Source of the DNA: Porphyromonadaceae bacterium H1
GTDB lineage: Bacteria > Bacteroidota > Bacteroidia > Bacteroidales > Paludibacteraceae
Assembly: GCA_001653155.1 (NCBI GenBank)
Contig: BDEJ01000041.1
Location: forward strand, 1 to 64,000
Direction of reading: 5' to 3'
Length of the DNA: 64,000 nucleotides
The notes beneath the pieces were generated by a model that had not been told where the DNA came from, searched no databases, and saw only the letters and a program-made list of their open reading frames with translations. Shown here piece by piece: positions 7,463 to 15,819 of the stretch; within the stretch, counting starts at the first letter, position 1, and every line of letters begins with the position of its first letter. The translations under genes and the position numbers were made by a program.

Positions 7463-9129
7463 TCCATCAACTTCTTGTAACGGATCCGTTTGGGCGCTTC
7501 GTCGCCGAGACGCATCCGGCGGTTCTCTTCGTATTCGGAGTAAGATCCTTGAAATACGAAAACCTGCGAGTCGCCCTCGAAGGCTATGATGTGGGTACAG
7601 ATACGATCGAGGAACCAACGGTCGTGCGAGATAACTACGGCGCAGCCGGCAAAATTCTCGAGTCCTTCCTCAAGAGCACGCAGGGTGTTCACATCGATGT
7701 CGTTTGTGGGTTCGTCGAGCAACAATACATTGGCCTCCGATTTGAGGGTCAAGGCAAGGTGTAAACGGTTCCGCTCACCTCCCGAGAGGACGCCGCAGAG
7801 CTTTTCCTGATCGCCTCCGGTAAAATTGAAGCGAGCCAGATAAGCACGGGCATTCACCTCACGCCCTCCCACCCGGATGAACTCCGTTCCTCCGGAAATA
7901 ACCTGAAAGACCGTTTTCTGTGGGTCGATGTCCGCATGGCTCTGATCCACATAGCCGAGTCGGACGGTCTCCCCCAATTCGAAACTACCCCGGTCGGGGT
8001 TTTCGATCCCCATCATCAAGCGGAAAAGCGTAGTCTTTCCGGCTCCATTCGGCCCGATGATACCGACAATACCGTTTGGCGGTAAAGTGAAATTGAGGTT
8101 TTCAAACAAGAGTTTATCGCCAAAGGCCTTAGCAACATCGATAGCCTCGACCACTTTATTTCCCAAACGAGGGCCGTTGGGAATAAATAGCTCAAGTTTT
8201 TCTTCGCGTTCTTTCTGGTCTTCGTTCATCAAACGATCGTAGGCCTCAAGGCGGGCTTTCCCTTTGGCATGCCGGGCTTTAGGAGCCATGCGCACCCATT
8301 CCAACTCGCGTTCGAGGGTCTTACGGCGCTTGCTGGCCTGCTTTTCTTCGAGAGCCATGCGGGCGGTTTTCTGTTCGAGCCAGGAGGAGTAATTGCCCTT
8401 CCAGGGGATGCCTTCCCCGCGGTCGAGCTCAAGTATCCAGCCGGCCACATTGTCGAGGAAGTAACGGTCGTGGGTAATGGCAATGACCGTTCCGGCGTAT
8501 TGTTGGAGGTGATGCTCCAGCCACTCGACAGATTCGGCATCGAGGTGGTTGGTCGGCTCATCGAGGAGGAGAATATCCGGCTGCCGCAGCAAAAGGCGAC
8601 AAAGAGCAACACGGCGGCGCTCGCCTCCCGAAAGGTTGGCAACCAAGGCTTCTTCGGGCGGACAACGCAGGGCATCCATGGCACGCTCCAGTTTATTATC
8701 GAGGTTCCAGGCATCTACGTGGTCGAGCTGTTCCTGCAACTCTCCCTGACGGGCGATCAGCTTATCAAAATCGGCATCCGGCTCTGCAAAGGCAGCGTTT
8801 ATCTCATCGTATTCGCGCAGCAAATCCATAATCTCCTGCACTCCTTCCTGAACCACTTCTTTCACTGTTTTCGTATTATCCAGACGAGGCTCCTGCTCCA
8901 AGTATCCGACCGAATAGCCGGGCGAGAAAACCACCTCGCCTTCATAGGCTGTTTCCACACCTGCTATGATTTTCAGGAGGGTGGACTTACCCGAACCGTT
9001 TAAGCCAATGATGCCGATCTTGGCTCCGTAGAAAAAAGAAAGGTAAATATCGTTCAACACTTTTCTCTGAGGCGGAAAGGTCTTGCTAACCCCGACCATC
9101 GAGAAAATTATTTTTTTATCATCACTCAT
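7459..9129 (-). CDS. ettA: EttA-type ABC-F ATPase, translational throttle
   Basis: 556 aa, full length for EttA. Two ATPase cassettes are present: Walker A GLNGSGKST near residue 42 and GPNGAGKT near 355, with signatures LSGGERRR and LSGGERNR. Between them lies a long charged linker, about residues 245-300, that inserts at the ribosomal P/E sites. No membrane segments occur, as expected for ABC-F. EttA gates the first elongation step according to ATP level. The 3' end overlaps the porin start by four bases. Confidence 0.92.
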   Translation of the reverse strand: MSDDKKIIFSMVGVSKTFPPQRKVLNDIYLSFFYGAKIGIIGLNGSGKSTLLKIIAGVETAYEGEVVFSPGYSVGYLEQEPRLDNTKTVKEVVQEGVQEIMDLLREYDEINAAFAEPDADFDKLIARQGELQEQLDHVDAWNLDNKLERAMDALRCPPEEALVANLSGGERRRVALCRLLLRQPDILLLDEPTNHLDAESVEWLEHHLQQYAGTVIAITHDRYFLDNVAGWILELDRGEGIPWKGNYSSWLEQKTARMALEEKQASKRRKTLERELEWVRMAPKARHAKGKARLEAYDRLMNEDQKEREEKLELFIPNGPRLGNKVVEAIDVAKAFGDKLLFENLNFTLPPNGIVGIIGPNGAGKTTLFRLMMGIENPDRGSFELGETVRLGYVDQSHADIDPQKTVFQVISGGTEFIRVGGREVNARAYLARFNFTGGDQEKLCGVLSGGERNRLHLALTLKSEANVLLLDEPTNDIDVNTLRALEEGLENFAGCAVVISHDRWFLDRICTHIIAFEGDSQVFVFQGSYSEYEENRRMRLGDEAPKRIRYKKLME

Positions 9130-9174
9130 ATTTCTGAATCTGTTTTTTCGTTTCTGTAGGAATATCTCCCTTCG

Positions 9175-10848
9175 TTAGAAGGCAAACGAAGCACCGAACA
9201 TAAGGTTGACACCCGGGGCACGATAGCCGTGAAAAATTTGGTAGCGGTTGTTGAAGACGTTGTTCAGCTTCGCAAAGAAAGATAACCAGTCAACGTAGTT
9301 GTAGGAAGCCCCGAGGTTGACATCGAGTTTGGAGCCCATCGGGACGGCAAGCAATTTTCCGGCTGTATTCGGGTCGGCCAAGCGTGCGTAACGCTCGCCC
9401 TCGTAAAGGATATTCAGCGAAAAGGCCAACTCCTTCGTTGCATTAAATCCGGCCGAGAAGTCGGCCTCCCAAACGGGCATTCCCCAAGCTCTTTCGCCCG
9501 GTGTATGAATGTCCCAATCGTTGTATGCGGCTTTCAATTGAAAATCCATCCGGTTTTGATGGTTGTAGCTCATTCGCAAGCCCGATTTGAAATGCGTAGC
9601 TTTAGCATAGAAGGCGTCAAAGCGATTGTCCCAATAGTCAAGAACAGAGGAAGCTTTCAACACAGGACGATTGACAAAGAAGAGGGCATTGTTCTCGAAA
9701 CGATAGTTGGCATACAAGTCAATGAGAAAGCCTGCGAAAGGCTTCACATCCACTCCGGCAAAGAAGAGAAAAGGCGTATATGTATGCTGCAAACGGCTAT
9801 CGAGCATCAAATAAGGATTCAGCGCAGGAATGTCGGCCAAGGCATTGATGCGGTATTCGCCCGTAAGTCCTCCGTAAATCCCCAGCCAGGCAGGAGCCGG
9901 CTTCCAGTCGAAACGGATATCGGGCGAAGGACTGATGACCCGGCCTTGTCCAAAAGCAAAAGCCGCTTTAAGACCAAGGCGGAGCTTCCAGGACTCGCTG
10001 CGGGACAAATCGTAATAAGGATTGACCTGAGCTAACGCGTAGTTTTCCCAAGCTGTTGAGAGAGCTTGGTCATATACGAAGTTTTGCAAATCGGCATCGA
10101 CACCGATGCGGTCGTCGTCGTACATCCAGCTCAAACCACCGCTTAAAGCCACGTTATGCTCGGACAAGCTACCCGGTACGCCGGTAACGCGGTAACGCAG
10201 TCGGGTGTTGTAGTGCCAGCCGTAGGGTTCTTCCACGGAGCGGATACCGACATACATCGCAGCGCGTAGAAAGGCCTGTACTCCCGTTCCGGGAAGCGTA
10301 TCGAGCCCGGTAAGCGGAGCAAAACGCTTACCGTAATACCCCGCCATATCGTGGGCAGCATTCAAGCCGGCACAAAAGGCCAGGCGCTCGAACTGCTTAT
10401 CAAAGTGCAAGGCTGCGGCCGACTTGCTGTAAAGCTCTGTTCCGAAGTTTCCACGATGCCTCAAGGTAAAGTCCAGCTGCATGTCCGGACGCTTCACCAA
10501 GGGATAGGCAAATTCGACAAGAGTGTTGGGATAAAATCCCAATCCGATTTGAGCGAAGCCGTCGCGCAGAAGTTCCACCGGCTGGGAAAGCCGTGCCGAA
10601 GGGAGTTTGTGAATATTGGCCCCCAAAGGCAGAGGCAAGTGAAAATCGGCATAACGCACGTCAATTTTTATTTCACGGGCTTCGGGTATCTGAGGTGTAG
10701 CGGGTATTTTACCGGCATTGTTTACCACCGGAACGTACTCCCGCTCTACGGTTACGTTACGTGTTACAACCGAATCCCTCTCAGCGCCAAAAGAAGCAGT
10801 AAAACCGACCGCCAGAAACAAAAGCGATGCAAAAAGAGTTTTTTTCAT
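9175..10848 (-). CDS. Outer-membrane beta-barrel protein (TonB-receptor-barrel-like)
   Basis: 557 aa with a clear signal peptide (MKKTLFASLLF to FGA). A short acidic/prolyl segment follows, with the phrase EREYVPVVNNAGK. The remainder is many amphipathic aromatic strands ending in FGASFAF with a terminal Phe, a barrel sorting signal. No TonB plug domain is evident, so it resembles the barrel half of Bacteroidetes TonB-dependent proteins. It lies between rbfA (105 bases) and ettA (45 bases), probably in the same transcript as ettA. Specific role unknown. Confidence 0.75.
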   Translation of the reverse strand: MKKTLFASLLFLAVGFTASFGAERDSVVTRNVTVEREYVPVVNNAGKIPATPQIPEAREIKIDVRYADFHLPLPLGANIHKLPSARLSQPVELLRDGFAQIGLGFYPNTLVEFAYPLVKRPDMQLDFTLRHRGNFGTELYSKSAAALHFDKQFERLAFCAGLNAAHDMAGYYGKRFAPLTGLDTLPGTGVQAFLRAAMYVGIRSVEEPYGWHYNTRLRYRVTGVPGSLSEHNVALSGGLSWMYDDDRIGVDADLQNFVYDQALSTAWENYALAQVNPYYDLSRSESWKLRLGLKAAFAFGQGRVISPSPDIRFDWKPAPAWLGIYGGLTGEYRINALADIPALNPYLMLDSRLQHTYTPFLFFAGVDVKPFAGFLIDLYANYRFENNALFFVNRPVLKASSVLDYWDNRFDAFYAKATHFKSGLRMSYNHQNRMDFQLKAAYNDWDIHTPGERAWGMPVWEADFSAGFNATKELAFSLNILYEGERYARLADPNTAGKLLAVPMGSKLDVNLGASYNYVDWLSFFAKLNNVFNNRYQIFHGYRAPGVNLMFGASFAF

Positions 10849-10953
10849 CTGTATATCTTTTTAGTTTTAATAACTGACTAAATTTCGGGAGCGAGCCCAG
10901 ACAGCGATACTCCCACATCATGTATTTAACAACGAATCCGCCGGGTTTTTATT

Positions 10954-11334
10954 TCATTCCTTGTCTTCGGGCTCTTCGCTGCCGGAAGGCGAAGGCGGAT
11001 CGGCTTTCAACAGGCGGTCGATGTTCTCCAGATAATCCAGTGAATCGTCGATGTGAAACGCTAACTCGGGAAGCAAGCGCAATTGATGCCGCACTCGTTT
11101 GCCCAATTCAAAGCGAAAAGATTTCACCTCGGCCTGTATGTTTTCAAGACATTCTGTAGCCTTCTCGCCGGGAAAAATACTCAAATAAGCATGCGCAATA
11201 CTCAAGTCGGGGCTTACCCGTACTTTAGTGACCGTAATAAGTAAGCCCGGTGTTTTGCGGGCATGCAGCAGGAAAATCTCACCCAATTCTTTTTGTAGCA
11301 AACGTGCTATCTTCTGTTGTCGTGTTGTTTCCAT
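10954..11334 (-). CDS. rbfA: Ribosome-binding factor A
   Basis: 126 aa. The opening TTRQQKIARLLQKELGEI and the KVRVSPDLSIAHAYLSI stretch are RbfA hallmarks (single KH-like fold). It matures the 30S subunit by helping 5'-end processing of 16S rRNA. The last 17 residues are an acidic, disordered tail. It follows the lipoprotein gene by six bases and so belongs to the cysS transcript. Confidence 0.92.
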   Translation of the reverse strand: METTRQQKIARLLQKELGEIFLLHARKTPGLLITVTKVRVSPDLSIAHAYLSIFPGEKATECLENIQAEVKSFRFELGKRVRHQLRLLPELAFHIDDSLDYLENIDRLLKADPPSPSGSEEPEDKE

Positions 11335-11340
11335 CAGTTC

Positions 11341-12045
11341 TTATGTTGTTGTATCCAATTTGTAAATTTCATCAATGATTTGCTCGAGCAAGTTGGAGCT
11401 TTGATTGTAAAACTCGTTTTCGAGAGCTTTAAAATACATTTCCGTAAAGGATTCTGTCGAAGTCAGGCTCTTGTTATAAATCATATTTTCATGTTTCACG
11501 CTAATTCTTCCGTTTCTCAGTTCGCGGCCTCCGGCTTCCAGAATCGAATAGGAAAGTTGCAGTTCCGGACGAACGCTGTACATCACTTGTTGCTCGCCGA
11601 ATCCGTAAACAAAGAACAGAAAGAAAAAATACCAACTACTGTCGAAGCGATAGAGATTGGGCAGTTTTTCAAGCGTGATTTCGAGGCTTCGCCCTTCGAG
11701 CAGCTGTTTCAGATTGTAGCTTTTATCCTTTTGCCGCAAAGCTTCGCTAAAAAGATTGATGAAATAGGAATTGTCAATCTCGGTTTGAAGCCTCTCTCCT
11801 CCCATCCAAAAGAGCAATAAGGGGAGAAAAGTGCTGTTCAACCTCTTCGTATTAACAGGTGCTCTTCCGGCAGGTGCAGGTGCAGCCTTGCTGTAAAGTT
11901 TCAGGTAGTCGCTATTGGGGTAGGCTCCTCCGGAGAGTATGGGAGCCATGCTTTTATAAGCCCTCTGCGAAACTCCCTGCGTACTTGTGCAGGAAAAAAG
12001 CAAGACGCTCAACGGAAATATCAGGAGCCCAATCGCTTTTCTCAT
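11341..12045 (-). CDS. Predicted lipoprotein, unknown function
   Basis: 234 aa. A typical lipoprotein signal ends in LLFSC with the modified Cys at residue 19, followed by STQG. The mature protein has a Pro/Ala-rich linker and then a mixed alpha/beta region with two hydrophobic patches (FLPLLLFWM near 73-81 and WYFFFLFFV near 138-146). I recognise no family. It is packed between cysS (18 bases) and rbfA (6 bases), which suggests co-transcription rather than shared function. Confidence 0.75.
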   Translation of the reverse strand: MRKAIGLLIFPLSVLLFSCTSTQGVSQRAYKSMAPILSGGAYPNSDYLKLYSKAAPAPAGRAPVNTKRLNSTFLPLLLFWMGGERLQTEIDNSYFINLFSEALRQKDKSYNLKQLLEGRSLEITLEKLPNLYRFDSSWYFFFLFFVYGFGEQQVMYSVRPELQLSYSILEAGGRELRNGRISVKHENMIYNKSLTSTESFTEMYFKALENEFYNQSSNLLEQIIDEIYKLDTTT

Positions 12046-12063
12046 CGTGCAAGTCTTTAGTTG

Positions 12064-13539
12064 TCAAATTCCGGAAGGAGGCGTCCACTCAAAGCCCTCT
12101 TTACCGTCTTTTATCTCAAAACCCAAGTCGGTCAACTCCTTGCGTATGCGGTCGCTCGTAGCCCAGTCCTTGTTTTGCTTAACTTCTTGGCGAATATTAA
12201 GCAACAAGTCAACCGCTTTTTTATAAGCTTCGTTGTTGGTAGTCGATCCGCTTTCGCTTACAAGTCCCAGGATATCTTCGATGAAAATCCGGAACACTTC
12301 TCGAATTTCCTGCAAATCGGTCTCCGAAATACTTTCCTTTCCGTCGTGTACGAGGTTAATAACCCGTGCGGCATCGAAGAGTTGCGAGATGACAATGGGA
12401 GTATTCAAGTCGTCGTCCATAGCCTCCTCGCAACGCTGCCTGAGTCCTTCAAGCTTCAACGAAGCTTGGGTAGCAGGTTTCAACTTTTCCAGGCGGGCAT
12501 TGGCCTCCATCAAGCGGCTAAGTCCCCGTTCGGAGGCCATAAGCGCTTCGTTACTGAAATCCAGCGTACTGCGATAGTGGGCCTGCAGGATGAAGAAACG
12601 TATGGTCATGGGGCTGTAAGCCTGCGTAAGCAATGCGTGATTTCCGTTGAAAAACTCCTCAAGAGTAATGAAGTTTCCAAGAGATTTCCCCATTTTTTGT
12701 CCGTTGATGGTTATCATGTTGTTGTGCATCCAATAACGTACGGATTCCTTGCCGAGGGCGGCGCAGGATTGGGCAATCTCACAATCGTGATGCGGGAAGA
12801 GCAGATCCATCCCTCCTCCGTGAATGTCGAACTCTTCACCCAAGTATTTTGTACTCATGGCCGAACATTCGAGGTGCCAGCCGGGGAAGCCGATGCTCCA
12901 GGGAGACTTCCAGCGCATGATGTGTTCGGGCGAAGCTTTCTTCCAAAGGGCAAAGTCAAGCGAACGGCGTTTTTCGCTCTGTCCGTCGAGTGCACGTGTT
13001 GTCTCAAGCAATTCGTCGATATTACGTCCCGATAATTTCCCGTAACGGTGGTCGCGGTCGTATTTCTCTACGTCGAAGTAAACCGAGCCTTGACTTTCGT
13101 AAGCATAGCCGGATTCGATAATTTTTTGAATAAATTCAATCTGTTCGGGGATGTGTCCCGAGGCATGAGGTTCGATACTGGGAGGAAGCACGTTTAGCGC
13201 CTCCATCGCACGGTGGTAACGCAACAGGTAGTACTGTACCACTTCCATGGGTTCAAGCGCTTCGAGTTTGGCTTTTTGGGCTATTTTATCCTCTCCTTCA
13301 TCGGCATCGTTCACCAAATGGCCCACATCGGTTATATTGCGTACGTAACGCACCTTATATCCTCGATGCTTGAGGTAGCGAAACAGGATGTCGAAGGTAA
13401 TAGCCGGACGGGCATGTCCCAAGTGCGGATCACCATAAACGGTAGGACCGCAGACGTACAAACCCACATGAGGAGGGTTGAGGGGCAAAAAGGCTTCTTT
13501 CCGGCGCTTTAGCGTATTGTACAGGGATAACTGGCTCAT
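12064..13539 (-). CDS. cysS: Cysteinyl-tRNA synthetase
   Basis: 491 aa. It charges tRNA-Cys. The class I motifs are visible: the HIGH box as HLGH at residues 39-42 and the KMSKS box as KMGKS near 282. Zinc-binding Cys30 is in YVCGPTV, with the CSAMS and HHDCEIAQS elements further on. Length and domain order are normal. It is probably first in the transcript that includes the lipoprotein and rbfA. Confidence 0.97.
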   Translation of the reverse strand: MSQLSLYNTLKRRKEAFLPLNPPHVGLYVCGPTVYGDPHLGHARPAITFDILFRYLKHRGYKVRYVRNITDVGHLVNDADEGEDKIAQKAKLEALEPMEVVQYYLLRYHRAMEALNVLPPSIEPHASGHIPEQIEFIQKIIESGYAYESQGSVYFDVEKYDRDHRYGKLSGRNIDELLETTRALDGQSEKRRSLDFALWKKASPEHIMRWKSPWSIGFPGWHLECSAMSTKYLGEEFDIHGGGMDLLFPHHDCEIAQSCAALGKESVRYWMHNNMITINGQKMGKSLGNFITLEEFFNGNHALLTQAYSPMTIRFFILQAHYRSTLDFSNEALMASERGLSRLMEANARLEKLKPATQASLKLEGLRQRCEEAMDDDLNTPIVISQLFDAARVINLVHDGKESISETDLQEIREVFRIFIEDILGLVSESGSTTNNEAYKKAVDLLLNIRQEVKQNKDWATSDRIRKELTDLGFEIKDGKEGFEWTPPSGI

Positions 13540-13573
13540 AAATTATGTTATCGTTGGATAAAAAGAGGATGGG

Positions 13574-14305
13574 TTAATTGAATCCTCGTTGTTTTTTTAT
13601 TTCTTCGTAAGCTTCGTTTATGCTGCGAAATTTTTCCGCAGCAGCTTTTTTCACATCTTCGCCCAAGCTGTTGACCTTGTCGGGGTGGTGCTTCATAGCC
13701 ATACGGCGGTAGGCTTTTTTCACCTCCTCGGCACTTGCTTCGGGGGTTATCTCAAGGGCTTTATAGGCCCAATTAACATCTTTGCTGCGAACAAACGGCG
13801 CCTTAAGCGATTCGAACTCCATGGGAGATATGCCGAATGTGAAGGCAATGCGCCGGATGAACTCCAATTCGGACTTAACAATCTCGCCATCGGCGTAAGC
13901 TATTTGAAAAAGCAGATGTATCAGCTCCAGCTTCCCGGAGTAAGTCATGTGCTGCGCAATTTGCCGCGCCATCTCATCGGAGTTGATCGGGGTAGCCAGT
14001 AAGTTTTTCAGGATACCCAAAGCCTCGAGAGCGCCGGCCTCTCCGAAGTTGCGCAACAGGAAGCTCTTCACCACTTGAAGTTGCGACTTCTTAGCTTCTC
14101 CGTCAGCCTTCATCACACAGGCAATCAGTACGAGGAGGCTCATTTTGAAATCGCCTTCGGTCGTCCTTCGGCCTCTTGTCTGCTGCACGAGCTCTTCTCC
14201 CCCTGCATCCAGCAGCGAGCCCAATGCAAAGCCCACAACCGCCCCCAATGGGCCTCCTAAGGCCCATCCGAGACCACCGGCTATCCACTTGGCAAATTTA
14301 CCCAT
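13574..14305 (-). CDS. TerB-domain / J-domain protein (DjlA-like co-chaperone)
   Basis: 243 aa. Residues 5-32 form a Gly/Ala-rich hydrophobic segment, probably one membrane anchor. A TerB-like helical domain follows (about 50-165). The C-terminus is a J-domain (about 180-240) with the HPD motif in KHHPDKV, which stimulates an Hsp70. This order matches DjlA-type membrane co-chaperones. A TAnnTTTG box lies 45 bases upstream. Confidence 0.85.
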   Translation of the reverse strand: MGKFAKWIAGGLGWALGGPLGAVVGFALGSLLDAGGEELVQQTRGRRTTEGDFKMSLLVLIACVMKADGEAKKSQLQVVKSFLLRNFGEAGALEALGILKNLLATPINSDEMARQIAQHMTYSGKLELIHLLFQIAYADGEIVKSELEFIRRIAFTFGISPMEFESLKAPFVRSKDVNWAYKALEITPEASAEEVKKAYRRMAMKHHPDKVNSLGEDVKKAAAEKFRSINEAYEEIKKQRGFN

Positions 14306-14349
14306 TAGTGTTTTATCTTTTTATTGATTAATTTTTCGTAAGACGGGCA

Positions 14350-14357
14350 CAAAAATA
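14350..14357 (-). promoter_or_regulatory. -7 promoter element for the TerB/J-domain gene
   Basis: Read on the minus strand it is TATTTTTG, a match to TAnnTTTG, 45 bases before the ATG at 14305. No good -33 TTTG at the right distance. Confidence 0.4.
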
Positions 14358-14455
14358 CAAAATTAAACCGATTATTCACAGCGCTGAGGCCCGAAGGATG
14401 AAGATGCAAACGGCAAAAGGCGGAAATGCGACCGGTAAACCCCGGACAACTTCCA

Positions 14456-15127
14456 TCACATTTCGGCCCCGCCCACAACCAGCACAATCTCGCCTTTGGG
14501 AAGATGCTCTTTGTAATGCTCTGAGAGTTCCCGCAAACTGCCGCGGCGCAACTCCTCGTGCAGCTTCGATATTTCGCGTGAGACGGAGGCCGGACGATCG
14601 GCTCCGAAAAATTCAGCCAACTGGGCAAGAGTCTTAGCCAGGCGGAAGGGCGATTCGTAAAAAACCATTGTCCGTTTTTCGAGTGCAAGTTGCGAAAGCC
14701 GAGTTTGTCGCCCCTTCTTCTGAGGCAGAAAACCTTCGAAGCAAAAACGATCATTCGGAAGCCCCGAGGCTACGAGCGCCGGGACAAAGGCAGTAGCCCC
14801 CGGCAGGCATTCCACCTCTACTCCACGGGATACACAGGCACGTACAATCAGAAAACCGGGGTCGGAAATAGCCGGAGTGCCGGCATCGGAAATCAAGGCT
14901 ATCGTTTCCCCGTTTAGCATCCGATCCACCAGACCATCGACGGTCTTATGCTCGTTGAACTTATGGTGCGAAATCATCGGAGTAGTTATTTCGAAGTGTT
15001 TCAGCAAGAAAGCGCTGGTACGTGTATCCTCAGCCAATATCAAATCGACCTCGCGTAAAACCCTCAAGGCACGAAAAGTCATGTCTTCGAGGTTACCGAT
15101 GGGGGTAGGAACGATGTAAAGCTTCAT
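14456..15127 (-). CDS. rsmI: 16S rRNA (cytidine-1402-2'-O)-methyltransferase RsmI
   Basis: 223 aa. The N-terminal PTPIGNLEDMTFRAL and the AEDTRTS and SDAGTPAISDPG motifs are the SAM-binding signatures of this tetrapyrrole-methylase-fold family. GATAFVPALVASGLP is also typical. It methylates C1402 in the decoding centre together with RsmH. The protein lacks the C-terminal extension of some homologues but is otherwise complete. Confidence 0.94.
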   Translation of the reverse strand: MKLYIVPTPIGNLEDMTFRALRVLREVDLILAEDTRTSAFLLKHFEITTPMISHHKFNEHKTVDGLVDRMLNGETIALISDAGTPAISDPGFLIVRACVSRGVEVECLPGATAFVPALVASGLPNDRFCFEGFLPQKKGRQTRLSQLALEKRTMVFYESPFRLAKTLAQLAEFFGADRPASVSREISKLHEELRRGSLRELSEHYKEHLPKGEIVLVVGGAEM

Positions 15128-15174
15128 AAAATTTGCTAATTAACAGGAAATCAAAAGCGGCCATAAAAGAGACA

Positions 15175-15203
15175 AGGCACTTGCAAAATACCTACAAATG
15201 CCT
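15175..15203 (-). terminator. Possible terminator of tRNA-Thr
   Basis: A weak stem (15199-15203 with 15175-15179 on the minus strand), then a T-rich stretch. It lies 17 bases past the tRNA 3' end. The short stem makes this tentative. Confidence 0.3.
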
Positions 15204-15219
15204 CGTATTCACCTAAAAG

Positions 15220-15292
15220 AGCCTTTTTGGGGACTCGAACCCCAGACCTATTCATTACGAATGAATTGCTCTACCAACTGAGCTAAAAAGGC
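15220..15292 (-). tRNA. tRNA-Thr, anticodon CGT
   Basis: Full cloverleaf on the minus strand. The acceptor GCCTTTT pairs with AAAAGGC, the D arm is GCTCAGTTGGTAGAGC, the anticodon stem ATTCA/TGAAT has loop TTCGTAA, and the T arm is TGGGG/CCCCA with loop TTCGAGT. The anticodon CGT reads ACG, threonine. CCA is not encoded. The coordinates include one discriminator base. Confidence 0.95.
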
Positions 15293-15305
15293 ATTAAAAA
15301 CGCTG

Positions 15306-15313
15306 CAAAGATA
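15306..15313 (-). promoter_or_regulatory. -7 promoter element of tRNA-Thr
   Basis: TATCTTTG on the minus strand fits TAnnTTTG and lies 14 bases upstream of the mature tRNA 5' end. Confidence 0.5.
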
Positions 15314-15504
15314 TTATTTTTTTTCGAGCCGGCAGTCGCATCTCCGCTTTTATCTGAAAAAAATCGTAATCCGCAACTCCCGGTTTCCGTTTTTTCGCTA
15401 CTTTTGCCTTCCGCCTCATGTTCCGATCCAAGCTCCGTCGAGCGGAAAAACAAGAAGATAGCAAGAGAAACAAAGCATTTTTTTGCTGAGGGTTCTCTTA
15501 AGGC

Positions 15505-15693
15505 TTGCAAAGCGCATTGCTATGTTTCCGAAGCAGAAAAATGGGGTTACGAAGCCCAACATCATGCTTCCGAAATCCGAAATTCCGGTTGCGAAGCGAA
15601 AAATTGCGGTTTGGGGAAGGAAATGCGCCCCAAAGAACCCCATCACTCCGCTTCGCGATGGGCTAAGTATGGTTTCGAAACTGCATGGATAAT
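15505..15693. repeat. 21-bp degenerate tandem repeat, about nine units
   Basis: Nine steps of exactly 21 bases start at 15505, 15526, 15547, 15568, 15589, 15610, 15631, 15652 and 15673. Most units open with TTnCGAAGC or a near variant; units at 15610 and 15631 have drifted but the phase is kept. The plus-strand reading frame gives heptads with recurring E-A, but codon use is odd and no conserved protein is visible. It lies between tRNA-Thr and dsbD. Confidence 0.75.
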
Positions 15694-15721
15694 TTTCACT
15701 TTTCGTCCGGAGTTTCTCATA

Positions 15722-15781
15722 CTCCCTGCATCTTACAGGGAGGGTGAACAAATCCTCGGCAAGAATTGTTTTGGAAACAAT
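15722..15781 (+). promoter_or_regulatory. Two palindromes upstream of dsbD
   Basis: CTCCCTG (15722-15728) and CAGGGAG (15736-15742) form one inverted repeat. ATTGTTT (15765-15771) and AAACAAT (15775-15781) form a second, perfect and spaced by three bases. The second lies 38 bases before the dsbD start and could be an operator. Neither is followed by T-runs. Confidence 0.4.
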
Positions 15782-15819
15782 GCAAGTAATTTTAAACGAT
15801 ATATTTAAAACATAAAACA

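Noticed and set aside
12061-13035. Long open frame opposite cysS
   Set aside because: It is a shadow of a clear aminoacyl-tRNA synthetase gene.
15404-15808. Open frame of 134 codons before dsbD
   Set aside because: It runs through the 21-bp array and gives only degenerate heptads with odd codon use and no conserved domain.
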